A stretch of DNA of 64,000 nucleotides from Auanema rhodensis (taxonomy: Eukaryota > Nematoda > Chromadorea > Rhabditida > Rhabditidae), in NCBI GenBank assembly GCA_964057225.1, contig OZ059900.1:1870501-1934500 (forward strand). The letters are read 5' to 3'. The notes beneath the pieces are model-generated. The model searched no databases and was not told the origin of the DNA. It worked only from the letters and a program-made list of their open reading frames with translations. The translations under genes were made by a program, and so were the position numbers. This document shows positions 12,164 to 26,761 of this stretch, piece by piece (positions within the stretch are counted from its first letter, which is position 1; every line of letters begins with the position of its first letter).

Positions 12164-14596
12164 TTAACACCATATACTCACCGATTTTTGGTACAAAATC
12201 TGTAATACTCGTAAATTTTGATCATATTCGTTAAGATTTGAGAATCAAACATACAATACACAAAATCAGTCTATTTTTATGAGCTTGCACTGATATATAT
12301 TCATTTTGATCAAAAAAGGTCGAAAATAGAAAGAATTTTTGAAATTTCCGAGTTTTGAGTCTAATTTGGCTAAATCGCTCATATATATGATCAAAAGCAT
12401 AGTTTTATTGTCTATGACAACAAAAGTCATCAATTAAATGCTAGTGATGTTTAAATACTGAATTTCGCTCAAATAGCATTACTACACTAAGTATGGTCGT
12501 ATTTATGCCTTTAACACCATATACTCACCGATTTTTGGTACAAAATCTGTAATACTCGTAAATTTTGATCATATTCGGTGAGATTCGAGAATCAAACACA
12601 CAATACACGAAATAAGTTTATTTTGACGAGTTTGCACTGGTATTTATTCATTTTGATCAAAAAAGGTCGAAAATAGAAAGAATTTTTGAATTTTCCGAGT
12701 TTTGAGTCCAATTGGGCTAAATCGCTCATATATATGATCAAAAGCATAGTTTTACTGTCTATGATAACAAAAGTCTTCAAATATACACTAATAATGTGTA
12801 AATCACTGAATTTCACTCAAATAGCTTTACTACACTAAGTATGGTCGTTTTTATGCCTTTAACACCATATACTCACCGATTTTTGGTACAAAATCTGTAA
12901 TACTCGTAAATTTCGATCATATTCGTTAAGATTCGAGAATCAAACACACAATACACGAAATAAGTTTATTTTTACGAATTTGCACTGATATTTATTCATT
13001 TTGATCAAAAAAGGTCGAAAATAGAAAGAATTTTTTAATTTTCCGAGTTTTGAGTCCAATTGGGCTAAATCGCTCATATATATGATCAAAAGCATAGTTT
13101 CACTGTCTATGATAACAAAAGTCTTCAAATATACACTAGTAATGATTAAATCACTGAATTTCACTCAAATAGCATTACTACACTAAGTATGGTCGTTTTT
13201 ATGCCTTTAACACCATATACTCACCGATTTTTGGTACAAAATCTGTAATACTTGTAAATTTTGATCATATTTGTTAAGATTCGAGAATCAAACACATAAT
13301 ACACGAAATAAGTCTATTTTTACAAGTTTGCACTGATATTTATTCATTTTGATCAAAAAAAGGTCGAAAATAGAAAAATTTTTTGAAATTTCCGAGTTTT
13401 GAGTCCAATTTGGCTAAATCGCTCATATATAAGATCAAAAGCATAGTTTTATTGTCTATAACAACAAAAGTCATCAATTAAACGCTAGTGATATTTAAAT
13501 ACTGATTTTCGCTCAAGTAGCATTACTACACTAAGTATGGTCGTTTTTATGCCTTTAACACCATATACTCACCGATTTTTGGTACAAAATCTGTAATACT
13601 TGTAAATTTTGATCATATTCGTTAAGATTTGAGAATCAAACATACAATACACAAAATCAGTCTATTTTTATGAGCTTGCACTGATATATATTCATTTTGA
13701 TCAAAAAAGGTCGAAAATAGAAAGAATTTTTGAAATTTCCGAGTTTTGAGTCTAATTTGGCTAAATCGCTCATATATATGATCAGAAGCATAGTTTTAAT
13801 GTCTATGACAACAAAAATCATCAATTAAACGCTAGTGATGTTTAAATACTGATTTTCGCTCAAATAGCATTACTACACTAAGTATGGTCGTTTTTATGCC
13901 TTTAACACCATATACTCACCGATTTTTGGTACAAAATCTGTAATACTCGTAAAATTTGATCATATTTGTTAAGATTTGAGAATCAAACACACAATACACA
14001 AATTCAGTCTATTTTTATGAGTTTACACTGATATATATTCATTTTCATCAAAAAAGGTCGAAAATAGAAAGAATTTTTGAATTTTCCGAGTTTTGAGTCG
14101 AATTGGGCTAAATCGCTCATATATATGATCAAAAGCATAGTTTTACTGTCTATGATAACAAAAGTCTTCAAATATACACTAATAATGATTAAATCACTGA
14201 ATTTCACTCAAATAGCATTACTACACTAAGTATGGTCGTTTTTATGCCTTTAACACCATATACTCACCGATTTTTGGTACAAAATCTGTAATACTTGTAA
14301 ATTTTGATCATATTTGTTAAGATTCGAGAATCAAACACATAATACACAAAATAAGTCTATTTTTACAAGTTTGCACTGATATTTATTCATTTTGATCAAA
14401 AAAGGTCGAAAATAGAAAGAATTTTTGAAATTTCCGAGTTTTGAGTCCAATTTGGCTAAATCGCTCATATATATGATCAAAAGCATAGTGTTATTGTCTA
14501 TAACAACAAAAGTCATCAATTAAACGCTAGTGATGTTTAAATACTGAATTTCGCTCAAATAGCATTACTACACTAAGTATGGTCGTTTTTATGCCT
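12164..14596. repeat. Seven-monomer variant a-b-c-d-e'-f2-h
   Basis: Monomers start at 12164, 12511, 12859, 13207, 13555, 13902 and 14250. The e' monomer at 13555 has ACATACAATACACAAAATC instead of the ACATAATACACG of class e, so an a-type patch replaced that stretch; e' is the form used from here on. The h monomer at 14250 has a private AGTGTTATTG, shared with monomers at 24330, 26415 and 44141. A GTATTTATG change near 12498 lies in the otherwise invariant segment. Confidence 0.87.
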
Positions 14597-15639
14597 TTAA
14601 CACCATATACTCACCGATTTTTGGTACAAAATCTGTAATACTCGTAAATTTTGATCATATTCGTTAAGATTTGAGAATCAAACATACAATACACAAAATC
14701 AGTCTATTTTTATGAGCTTGCACTGATATATATTCATTTTGATCAAAAAAGGTCGAAAATAGAAAGAATTTTTGAAATTTCCGAGTTTTGAGTCTAATTT
14801 GGCTAAATCGCTCATATATATGATCAAAAGCATAGTTTTATTGTCTATGACAACAAAAGTCATCAATTAAATGCTAGTGATGTTTAAATACTGAATTTCG
14901 CTCAAATAGCATTACTACACTAAGTATGGTCGTTTTTATGCCTTTAACACCATATACTCACCGATTTTTGGTACAAAATCTGTAATACTTGTAAATTTTG
15001 ATCATATTCGTTAAGATTTGAGAATCAAACATACAATACACAAAATCAGTCTATTTTTATGAGCTTGCACTGATATATATTCATTTTGATCAAAAAAGGT
15101 CGAAAATAGAAAGAATTTTTGAATTTTCCGAGTTTTGAGTCCAATTGGGCTAAATCGCTCATATATATGATCAAAAGCATAGTTTTACTGTCTATGATAA
15201 CAAAAGTCTTCAAATATACACTAATAATGTGTAAATCACTGAATTTCACTCAAATAGCTTTACTACACTAAGTATGGTCGTTTTTATGCCTTTAACACCA
15301 TATACTCACCGATTTTTGGTACAAAATCTGTAATACTCGTAAAATTTGATCATATTTGTTAAGATTTGAGAATCAAACACACAATACACAAAATCAGTCT
15401 ATTTTTATGAGTTTACACTGATATATATTCATTTTGATCAAAAAAGGTCGAAAATAGAAAGAATTTTTGAATTTTCCGAGTTTTGAGTCCAATTGGGCTA
15501 AATCGCTCATATATATGATCAAAAGCATAGTTTTACTGTCTATGATAACAAAAGTCTTCAAATATACACTAATAATGATTAAATCAATGAATTTCACTCA
15601 AATAGCATTACTACACTAAGTATGGTCGTTTTTATGCCT
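14597..15639. repeat. Three mosaic monomers: a, L1-M2-R2, f-like
   Basis: Monomers start at 14597, 14944 and 15292. The one at 14944 combines an a/e' left part (TTGTAAATT, ATGAGCTTGC) with a class-b middle and right part (AATTGGGC, GTGTAAATC, TAGCTTT). The one at 15292 has the class-f left part but keeps the intact TTTTGATC centre, GTCCAATTGGG, and a private AAATCAATG. Both are recombinants of types present elsewhere in the array. Confidence 0.82.
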
Positions 15640-18419
15640 TTAACACCATATACTCACCGATTTTTGGTACAAAATCTGTAATACTTGTAAATTTTGATCA
15701 TATTTGTTAAGATTCGAGAATCAAACACATGATACACGAAATAAGTCTATTTTTACAAGTTTGCACTGATATTTATTCATTTTGATCAAAAAAAGGTCGA
15801 AAATAGAAAAATTTTTTGAAATTTCCGAGTTTTGAGTCCAATTTGGCTAAATCGCTCATATATAAGATCAAAAGCATAGTTTTATTGTCTATAACAACAA
15901 AAGTCATCAATTGAACGCTAGTGATATTTAAATACTGATTTTCGCTCAAGTAGCATTACTACACTAAGTATGGTCGTTTTTATGCCTTTAACACCATATA
16001 CTCACCGATTTTTGGTACAAAATCTGTAATACTTGTAAATTTTGATCATATTCGTTAAGATTTGAGAATCGAACATACAATACACAAAATCAGTCTATTT
16101 TTATGAGCTTGCACTGATATATATTCATTTTGATCAAAAAAGGTCGAAAATAGAAAGAATTTTTGAAATTTCCGAGTTTTGAGTCTAATTTGGCTAAATC
16201 GCTCATATATATGATCAGAAGCATAGTTTTAATGTCTATGACAACAAAAATCATCAATTAAACGCTAGTGATGTTTAAATACTGATTTTCGCTCAAATAG
16301 CATTACTACACTAAGTATGGTCGTTTTTATGCCTTTAACACCATATACTCACCGATTTTTGGTACAAAATCTGTAATACTCGTAAAATTTGATCATATTT
16401 GTTAAGATTTGAGAATCAAACACACAATACACAAAATCAGTCTATTTTTATGAGTTTACACTGATATATATTCATTTTCATCAAAAAAGGTCGAAAATAG
16501 AAAGAATTTTTGAATTTTCCGAGTTTTGAGTCGAATTGGGCTAAATCGCTCATATATATGATCAAAAGCATAGTTTTACTGTCTATGATAACAAAAGTCT
16601 TCAAATATACACTAATAATGATTAAATCACTGAATTTCACTCAAATAGCATTACTACACTAAGTATGGTCGTTTTTATGCCTTTAACACCATATACTCAC
16701 CGATTTTTGGTACAAAATCTGTAATACTTGTAAATTTTGATCATATTTGTTAAGATTCGAGAATCAAACACATAATACACAAAATAAGTCTATTTTTACA
16801 AGTTTGCACTGATATTTATTCATTTTGATCAAAAAAGGTCGAAAATAGAAAGAATTTTTGAAATTTCCGAGTTTTGAGTCCAATTTGGCTAAATCGCTCA
16901 TATATAAGATCAAAAGCATAGTTTTATTGTCTATAACAACAAAAGTCATCAATTAAACGCTAGTGATATTTAAATACTGATTTTCGCTCAAGTAGCATTA
17001 CTACACTAAGTATGGTCGTTTTTATGCCTTTAACACCATATACTCACCGATTTTTGGTACAAAATCTGTAATACTTGTAAATTTTGATCATATTCGTTAA
17101 GATTTGAGAATCAAACATACAATACACAAAATCAGTCTATTTTTATGAGCTTGCACTGATATATATTCATTTTGATCAAAAAAGGTCGAAAATAGAAAGA
17201 ATTTTTGAAATTTCCGAGTTTTGAGTCTAATTTGGCTAAATCGCTCATATATATGATCAGAAGCATAGTTTTAATGTCTATGACAACAAAAATCATCAAT
17301 TAAACGCTAGTGATGTTTAAATACTGATTTTCGCTCAAATAGCATTACTACACTAAGTATGGTCGTTTTTATGCCTTTAACACCATATACTCACCGATTT
17401 TTGGTACAAAATCTGTAATACTCGTAAAATTTGATCATATTTGTTAAGATTTGAGAATCAAACACACAATACACAAAATCAGTCTATTTTTATGAGTTTA
17501 CACTGATATATATTCATTTTCATCAAAAAAGGTCGAAAATAGAAAGAATTTTTGAATTTTCCGAGTTTTGAGTCGAATTGGGCTAAATCGCTCATATATA
17601 TGATCAAAAGCATAGTTTTACTGTCTATGATAACAAAAGTCTTCAAAAATACACTAATAATGATTAAATCACTGAATTTCACTCAAATAGCATTACTACA
17701 CTAAGTATGGTCGTTTTTATGCCTTTAACACCATATACTCACCGATTTTTGGTACAAAATCTGTAATACTTGTAAATTTTGATCATATTTGTTAAGATTC
17801 AAGAATCAAACACATAATACACGAAATAAGTCTATTTTTACAAGTTTGCACTGATATTTATTCATTTTGATCAAAAAAAGGTCGAAAATAGAAAAATTTT
17901 TTGAAATTTCCGAGTTTTGAGTCCAATTTGGCTAAATCGCTCATATATAAGATCAAAAGCATAGTTTTATTGTCTATAACAACAAAAGTCATCAATTAAA
18001 CGCTAGTGATATTTAAATACTGATTTTCGCTCAAGTAGCATTACTACACTAAGTATGGTCGTTTTTATGCCTTTAACACCATATACTCACCGATTTTTGG
18101 TACAAAATCTGTAATACTTGTAAATTTTGATCATATTCGTTAAGATTTGAGAATCGAACATACAATACACAAAATCAGTCTATTTTTATGAGCTTGCACT
18201 GATATATATTCATTTTGATCAAAAAAGGTCGAAAATAGAAAGAATTTTTGAAATTTCCGAGTTTTGAGTCTAATTTGGCTAAATCGCTCATATATATGAT
18301 CAGAAGCATAGTTTTAATGTCTATGACAACAAAAATCATCAATTAAACGCTAGTGATGTTTAAATACTGATTTTCGCTCAAATAGCATTACTACACTAAG
18401 TATGGTCGTTTTTATGCCT
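15640..18419. repeat. Trimer sub-array d-e'-f2, about 2.7 copies
   Basis: Monomers start at 15640 (d), 15988 (e'), 16335 (f2), 16683 (h/d hybrid), 17030 (e'), 17377 (f2), 17725 (d) and 18073 (e'). The spacing of equivalent monomers is about 1042 bp. The hybrid at 16683 has an h left part and a d right part (ATATAAGATC, GATATTTAAAT, CAAGTAGC). The f2 at 17377 carries CTTCAAAAATACAC, a private mark seen again exactly 2780 bp downstream. Confidence 0.83.
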
Positions 18420-20852
18420 TTAACACCATATACTCACCGATTTTTGGTACAAAATCTGTAATACTCGTAAATTTTGATCATATTCGTTAAGATTTGAGAA
18501 TCAAACATACAATACACAAAATCAGTCTATTTTTATGAGCTTGCACTGATATATATTCATTTTGATCAAAAAAGGTCGAAAATAGAAAGAATTTTTGAAA
18601 TTTCCGAGTTTTGAGTCTAATTTGGCTAAATCGCTCATATATATGATCAAAAGCATAGTTTTATTGTCTATGACAACAAAAGTCATCAATTAAATGCTAG
18701 TGATGTTTAAATACTGAATTTCGCTCAAATAGCATTACTACACTAAGTATGGTCGTTTTTATGCCTTTAACACCATATACTCACCGATTTTTGGTACAAA
18801 ATCTGTAATACTCGTAAATTTTGATCATATTCGGTGAGATTCGAGAATCAAACACACAATACACGAAATAAGTTTATTTTGACGAGTTTGCACTGGTATT
18901 TATTCATTTTGATCAAAAAAGGTCGAAAATAGAAAGAATTTTTGAATTTTCCGAGTTTTGAGTCCAATTGGGCTAAATCGCTCATATATATGATCAAAAG
19001 CATAGTTTTACTGTCTATGATAACAAAAGTCTTCAAATATACACTAATAATGTGTAAATCACTGAATTTCACTCAAATAGCTTTACTACACTAAGTATGG
19101 TCGTTTTTATGCCTTTAACACCATATACTCACCGATTTTTGGTACAAAATCTGTAATACTCGTAAATTTCGATCATATTCGTTAAGATTCGAGAATCAAA
19201 CACACAATACACGAAATAAGTTTAATTTTATGAGTTTGCACTGATATTTATTCATTTTGATCAAAAAAGGTCGAAAATAGAAAGAATTTTTGAATTTTCC
19301 GAGTTTTGAGTCCAATTGGGCTAAATCGCTCATATATATGATCAAAAGCATAGTTTCACTGTCTATGATAACAAAAGTCTTCAAATATACACTAATAATG
19401 ATTAAATCACTGAATTTCACTCAAATAGCATTACTACACTAAGTATGGTCGTTTTTATGCCTTTAACACCATATACTCACCGATTTTTGGTACAAAATCT
19501 GTAATACTTGTAAATTTTGATCATATTTGTTAAGATTCGAGAATCAAACACATAATACACAAAATAAGTCTATTTTTACAAGTTTGCACTGATATTTATT
19601 CATTTTGATCAAAAAAGGTCGAAAATAGAAAGAATTTTTGAAATTTCCGAGTTTTGAGTCCAATTTGGCTAAATCGCTCATATATAAGATCAAAAGCATA
19701 GTTTTATTGTCTATAACAACAAAAGTCATCAATTAAACGCTAGTGATATTTAAATACTGATTTTCGCTCAAGTAGCATTACTACACTAAGTATGGTCGTT
19801 TTTATGCCTTTAACACCATATACTCACCGATTTTTGGTACAAAATCTGTAATACTTGTAAATTTTGATCATATTCGTTAAGATTTGAGAATCAAACATAC
19901 AATACACAAAATCAGTCTATTTTTATGAGCTTGCACTGATATATATTCATTTTGATCAAAAAAGGTCGAAAATAGAAAGAATTTTTGAAATTTCCGAGTT
20001 TTGAGTCTAATTTGGCTAAATCGCTCATATATATGATCAGAAGCATAGTTTTAATGTCTATGACAACAAAAATCATCAATTAAACGCTAGTGATGTTTAA
20101 ATACTGATTTTCGCTCAAATAGCATTACTACACTAAGTATGGTCGTTTTTATGCCTTTAACACCATATACTCACCGATTTTTGGTACAAAATCTGTAATA
20201 CTCGTAAAATTTGATCATATTTGTTAAGATTTGAGAATCAAACACACAATACACAAAATCAGTCTATTTTTATGAGTTTACACTGATATATATTCATTTT
20301 CATCAAAAAAGGTCGAAAATAGAAAGAATTTTTGAATTTTCCGAGTTTTGAGTCGAATTGGGCTAAATCGCTCATATATATGATCAAAAGCATAGTTTTA
20401 CTGTCTATGATAACAAAAGTCTTCAAAAATACACTAATAATGATTAAATCACTGAATTTCACTCAAATAGCATTACTACACTAAGTATGGTCGTTTTTAT
20501 GCCTTTAACACCATATACTCACCGATTTTTGGTACAAAATCTGTAATACTTGTAAATTTTGATCATATTTGTTAAGATTCGAGAATCAAACACATAATAC
20601 ACGAAATAAGTCTATTTTTACAAGTTTGCACTGATATTTATTCATTTTGATCAAAAAAAGGTCGAAAATAGAAAAATTTTTTGAAATTTCCGAGTTTTGA
20701 GTCCAATTTGGCTAAATCGCTCATATATAAGATCAAAAGCATAGTTTTATTGTCTATAACAACAAAAGTCATCAATTAAACGCTAGTGATATTTAAATAC
20801 TGATTTTCGCTCAAGTAGCATTACTACACTAAGTATGGTCGTTTTTATGCCT
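18420..20852. repeat. Seven-monomer unit a-b-c'-(h/d)-e'-f2-d
   Basis: Monomers start at 18420, 18767, 19115, 19463, 19810, 20157 and 20505. The last four repeat 16683-18072 at a spacing of 2780 bp, including the private CTTCAAAAATACAC. The c' monomer at 19115 differs from class c by having GAATTTTTGAA rather than the TTTTTTAATTTT form, plus a local AATTTTATGAG. Confidence 0.82.
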
Positions 20853-21895
20853 TTAACACCATATACTCACCGATTTTTGGTACAAAATCTGTAATACTCG
20901 TAAATTTTGATCATATTCGTTAAGATTTGAGAATCAAACATACAATACACAAAATCAGTCTATTTTTATGAGCTTGCACTGATATATATTCATTTTGATC
21001 AAAAAAGGTCGAAAATAGAAAGAATTTTTGAAATTTCCGAGTTTTGAGTCTAATTTGGCTAAATCGCTCATATATATGATCAAAAGCATAGTTTTATTGT
21101 CTATGACAACAAAAGTCATCAATTAAATGCTAGTGATGTTTAAATACTGAATTTCGCTCAAATAGCATTACTACACTAAGTATGGTCGTTTTTATGCCTT
21201 TAACACCATATACTCACCGATTTTTGGTACAAAATCTGTAATACTCGTAAATTTCGATCATATTCGTTAAGATTCGAGAATCAAACACACAATACACGAA
21301 ATAAGTTTATTTTTACGAGTTTGCACTGATATTTATTCATTTTGATCAAAAAAGGTCGAAAATAGAAAGAATTTTTGAATTTTCCGAGTTTTGAGTCCAA
21401 TTGGGCTAAATCGCTCATATATATGATCAAAAGCATAGTTTCACTGTCTATGATAACAAAAGTCTTCAAATATACACTAATAATGATTAAATCACTGAAT
21501 TTCACTCAAATAGCATTACTACACTAAGTATGGTCGTTTTTATGCCTTTAACACCATATACTCACCGATTTTTGGTACAAAATCTGTAATACTTGTAAAT
21601 TTTGATCATATTTGTTAAGATTCGAGAATCAAACACATAATACACAAAATAAGTCTATTTTTACAAGTTTGCACTGATATTTATTCATTTTGATCAAAAA
21701 AGGTCGAAAATAGAAAGAATTTTTGAAATTTCCGAGTTTTGAGTCCAATTGGGCTAAATCGCTCATATATATGATCAAAAGCATAGTTTTACTGTCTATG
21801 ATAACAAAAGTCTTCAAATATACACTAATAATGATTTAATCACTGAATTTCACTCAAATAGCATTACTACACTAAGTATGGTCGTTTTTATGCCT
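20853..21895. repeat. Three-monomer unit a-c'-(h/b)
   Basis: Monomers start at 20853, 21200 and 21548. The monomer at 21548 has an h left part joined to an R2 right part and carries AATGATTTAATC, found otherwise only at 23982, 2434 bp (seven monomers) downstream. Confidence 0.8.
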
Positions 21896-24676
21896 TTAAC
21901 ACCATATACTCACCGATTTTTGGTACAAAATCTGTAATACTCGTAAATTTTGATCATATTCGTTAAGATTTGAGAATCAAACATACAATACACAAAATCA
22001 GTCTATTTTTATAAGCTTGCACTGATATATATTCATTTTGATCAAAAAAGGTCGAAAATAGAAAGAATTTTTGAAATTTCCGAGTTTTGAGTCTAATTTG
22101 GCTAAATCGCTCATATATATGATCAAAAGAATAGTTTTATTGTCTATGACAACAAAAGTCATCAATTAAATGCTAGTGATGTTTAAATACTGAATTTCGC
22201 TCAAATAGCATTACTACACTAAGTATGGTCGTTTTTATGCCTTTAACACCATATACTCACCGATTTTTGGTACAAAATCTGTAATACTCGTAAATTTTGA
22301 TCATATCCGGTGAGATTCGAGAATCAAACACACAATACACGAAATAAGTTTATTTTGACGAGTTTGCACTGGTATTTATTCATTTTGATCAAAAAAGGTC
22401 GAAAATAGAAAGAATTTTTGAATTTTCCGAGTTTTGAGTCCAATTGGGCTAAATCGCTCATATATATGATCAAAAGCATAGTTTTACTGTCTATGATAAC
22501 AAAAGTCTTCAAATATACACTAATAATGTGTAAATCACTGAATTTCACTCAAATAGCTTTACTACACTAAGTATGGTCGTTTTTATGCCTTTAACACCAT
22601 ATACTCACCGATTTTTGGTACAAAATCTGTAATACTCGTAAATTTCGATCATATTCGTTAAGATTCGAGAATCAAACACACAATACACGAAATAAGTTTA
22701 TTTTTACGAGTTTGCACTGATATTTATTCATTTTGATCAAAAAAGGTCGAAAATAGAAAGAATTTTTGAATTTTCCGAGTTTTGAGTCCAATTGGGCTAA
22801 ATCGCTCATATATATGATCAAAAGCATAGTTTCACTGTCTATGATAACAAAAGTCTTCAAATATACACTAGTAATGATTAAATCACTGAATTTCACTCAA
22901 ATAGCATTACTACACTAAGTATGGTCGTTTTTATGCCTTTAACACCATATACTCACCGATTTTTGGTACAAAATCTGTAATACTTGTAAATTTTGATCAT
23001 ATTTGTTAAGATTCGAGAATCAAACACATAATACACGAAATAAGTCTATTTTTACAAGTTTGCACTGATATTTATTCATTTTGATCAAAAAAAGGTCGAA
23101 AATAGAAAAATTTTTTGAAATTTCCGAGTTTTGAGTCCAATTTGGCTAAATCGCTCATATATAAGATCAAAAGCATAGTTTTATTGTCTATAACAACAAA
23201 AGTCATCAATTAAACGCTAGTGATATTTAAATACTGATTTTCGCTCAAGTAGCATTACTACACTAAGTATGGTCGTTTTTATGCCTTTAACACCATATAC
23301 TCACCGATTTTTGGTACAAAATCTGTAATACTTGTAAATTTTGATCATATTCGTTAAGATTTGAGAATCGAACATACAATACACAAAATCAGTCTATTTT
23401 TATGAGCTTGCACTGATATATATTCATTTTGATCAAAAAAGGTCGAAAATAGAAAGAATTTTTGAAATTTCCGAGTTTTGAGTCTAATTTGGCTAAATCG
23501 CTCATATATATGATCAGAAGCATAGTTTTAATGTCTATGACAACAAAAATCATCAATTAAACGCTAGTGATGTTTAAATACTGATTTTCGCTCAAATAGC
23601 ATTACTACACTAAGTATGGTCGTTTTTATGCCTTTAACACCATATACTCACCGATTTTTGGTACAAAATCTGTAATACTCGTAAAATTTGATCATATTTG
23701 TTAAGATTTGAGAATCAAACACACAATACACAAAATCAGTCTATTTTTATGAGTTTACACTGATATATATTCATTTTCATCAAAAAAGGTCGAAAATAGA
23801 AAGAATTTTTGAATTTTCCGAGTTTTGAGTCGAATTGGGCTAAATCGCTCATATATATGATCAAAAGCATAGTTTTACTGTCTATGATAACAAAAGTCTT
23901 CAAATATACACTAATAATGATTAAATCACTGAATTTCACTCAAATAGCATTACTACACTAAGTATGGTCGTTTTTATGCCTTTAACACCATATACTCACC
24001 GATTTTTGGTACAAAATCTGTAATACTTGTAAATTTTGATCATATTTGTTAAGATTCGAGAATCAAACACATAATACACAAAATAAGTCTATTTTTACAA
24101 GTTTGCACTGATATTTATTCATTTTGATCAAAAAAGGTCGAAAATAGAAAGAATTTTTGAAATTTCCGAGTTTTGAGTCCAATTGGGCTAAATCGCTCAT
24201 ATATATGATCAAAAGCATAGTTTTACTGTCTATGATAACAAAAGTCTTCAAATATACACTAATAATGATTTAATCACTGAATTTCACTCAAATAGCATTA
24301 CTACACTAAGTATGGTCGTTTTTATGCCTTTAACACCATATACTCACCGATTTTTGGTACAAAATCTGTAATACTTGTAAATTTTGATCATATTCGTTAA
24401 GATTCGAAAATCAAACACACAATACACGAAATAAGTTTATTTTTACAAGTTTGCACTGATATTTATTCATTTTGATCAAAAAAGGTCGAAAATAGAAAGA
24501 ATTTTTGAAATTTCCGAGTTTTGAGTCCAATTTGGCTAAATCGCTCATATATATGATCAAAAGCATAGTGTTATTGTCTATAACAACAAAAGTCATCAAT
24601 TAAACGCTAGTGATGTTTAAATACTGAATTTCGCTCAAATAGCATTACTACACTAAGTATGGTCGTTTTTATGCCT
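21896..24676. repeat. Eight-monomer unit a-b-c'-d-e'-f2-(h/b)-h
   Basis: Monomers start at 21896, 22243, 22591, 22939, 23287, 23634, 23982 and 24330. Private marks: ATAAGCTTGC and AAAAGAATAG in the a monomer at 21896, and CATATCCGGTGAG in b at 22243. The monomer at 24330 has GATTCGAAAATC, a mark of the l class common after 33.7 kb, so it may be an early member of that class. Confidence 0.8.
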
Positions 24677-26761
24677 TTAACACCATATACTCACCGATTT
24701 TTGGTACAAAATCTGTAATACTCGTAAATTTTGATCATATTTGTTAAGATTTGAGAATCAAACATACAATACACAAAATCAGTCTATTTTTATGAGCTTG
24801 CACTGATATATATTCATTTTGATCAAAAAAGGTCGAAAATAGAAAGAATTTTTGAAATTTCCGAGTTTTGAGTCTAATTTGGCTAAATCGCTCATATATA
24901 TGATCAAAAGCATAGTTTTATTGTCTATGACAACAAAAGTCATCAATTAAATGCTAGTGATGTTTAAATACTGAATTTCGCTCAAATAGCATTACTACAC
25001 TAAGTATGGTCGTTTTTATGCCTTTAACACCATATACTCACCGATTTTTGGTACAAAATCTGTAATACTCGTAAATTTTGATCATATTCGGTGAGATTCG
25101 AGAATCAAACACACAATACACGAAATAAGTTTATTTTGACGAGTTTGCACTGGTATTTATTCATTTTGATCAAAAAAGGTCGAAAATAGAAAGAATTTTT
25201 GAATTTTCCGAGTTTTGAGTCCAATTGGGCTAAATCGCTCATATATATGATCAAAAGCATAGTTTTACTGTCTATGATAACAAAAGTCTTCAAATATACA
25301 CTAGTAATGATTAAATCACTGAATTTCACTCAAATAGCATTACTACACTAAGTATGGTCGTTTTTATGCCTTTAACACCATATACTCACCGATTTTTAAT
25401 ACAAAATCTGTAATACTTGTAAATTTTGATCATATTTGTTAAGATTCGAGAATCAAACACATAATACACGAAATAAGTCTATTTTTACAAGTTTGCACTG
25501 ATATTTATTCATTTTGATCAAAAAAAGGTCGAAAATAGAAAAATTTTTTGAAATTTCCGAGTTTTGAGTCCAATTTGGCTAAATCGCTCATATATAAGAT
25601 CAAAAGCATAGTTTTATTGTCTATAACAACAAAAGTCATCAATTAAACGCTAGTGATATTTAAATACTGATTTTCGCTCAAGTAGCATTACTACACTAAG
25701 TATGGTCGTTTTTATGCCTTTAACACCATATACTCACCGATTTTTGGTACAAAATCTGTAATACTTGTAAATTTTGATCATATTCGTTAAGATTTGAGAA
25801 TCGAACATACAATACACAAAATCAGTCTATTTTTATGAGCTTGCACTGATTTATATTCATTTTGATCAAAAAAGGTCGAAAATAGAAAGAATTTTTGAAA
25901 TTTCCGAGTTTTGAGTCTAATTTGGCTAAATCGCTCATATATATGATCAGAAGCATAGTTTTAATGTCTATGACAACAAAAATCATCAATTAAACGCTAG
26001 TGATGTTTAAATACTGATTTTCGCTCAAATAGCATTACTACACTAAGTATGGTCGTTTTTATGCCTTTAACACCATATACTCACCGATTTTTGGTACAAA
26101 ATCTGTAATACTCGTAAAATTTGATCATATTTGTTAAGATTTGAGAATCAAACACACAATACACAAAATCAGTCTATTTTTATGAGTTTACACTGATATA
26201 TATTCATTTTCATCAAAAAAGGTCGAAAATAGAAAGAATTTTTGAATTTTCCGAGTTTTGAGTCGAATTGGGCTAAATCGCTCATATATATGATCAAAAG
26301 CATAGTTTTACTGTCTATGATAACAAAAGTCTTCAAATATACACTAATAATGATTAAATCACTGAATTTCACTCAAATAGCATTACTACACTAAGTATGG
26401 TCGTTTTTATGCCTTTAACACCATATACTCACCGATTTTTGGTACAAAATCTGTAATACTTGTAAATTTTGATCATATTTGTTAAGATTCGGGAATCAAA
26501 CACATAATACACAAAATAAGTCTATTTTTACAAGTTTGCACTGATATTTATTCATTTTGATCAAAAAAGGTCGAAAATAGAAAGAATTTTTGAAATTTCC
26601 GAGTTTTGAGTCCAATTTGGCTAAATCGCTCATATATATGATCAAAAGCATAGTGTTATTGTCTATAACAACAAAAGTCATCAATTAAACGCTAGTGATG
26701 TTTAAATACTGAATTTCGCTCAAATAGCATTACTACACTAAGTATGGTCGTTTTTATGCCT
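24677..26761. repeat. Six-monomer unit a-(b/c)-d-e'-f2-h
   Basis: Monomers start at 24677, 25024, 25372, 25720, 26067 and 26415. The second joins a b left part (GGTGAG, TGACGAG) to a c-like right part (CTAGTAATGATTAAATC). Marks useful for tracing: TTTTTAATAC at 25372, GCACTGATTTATATTC at 25720 and TTCGGGAATC at 26415; the last two reappear 17726 bp downstream. Confidence 0.8.
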
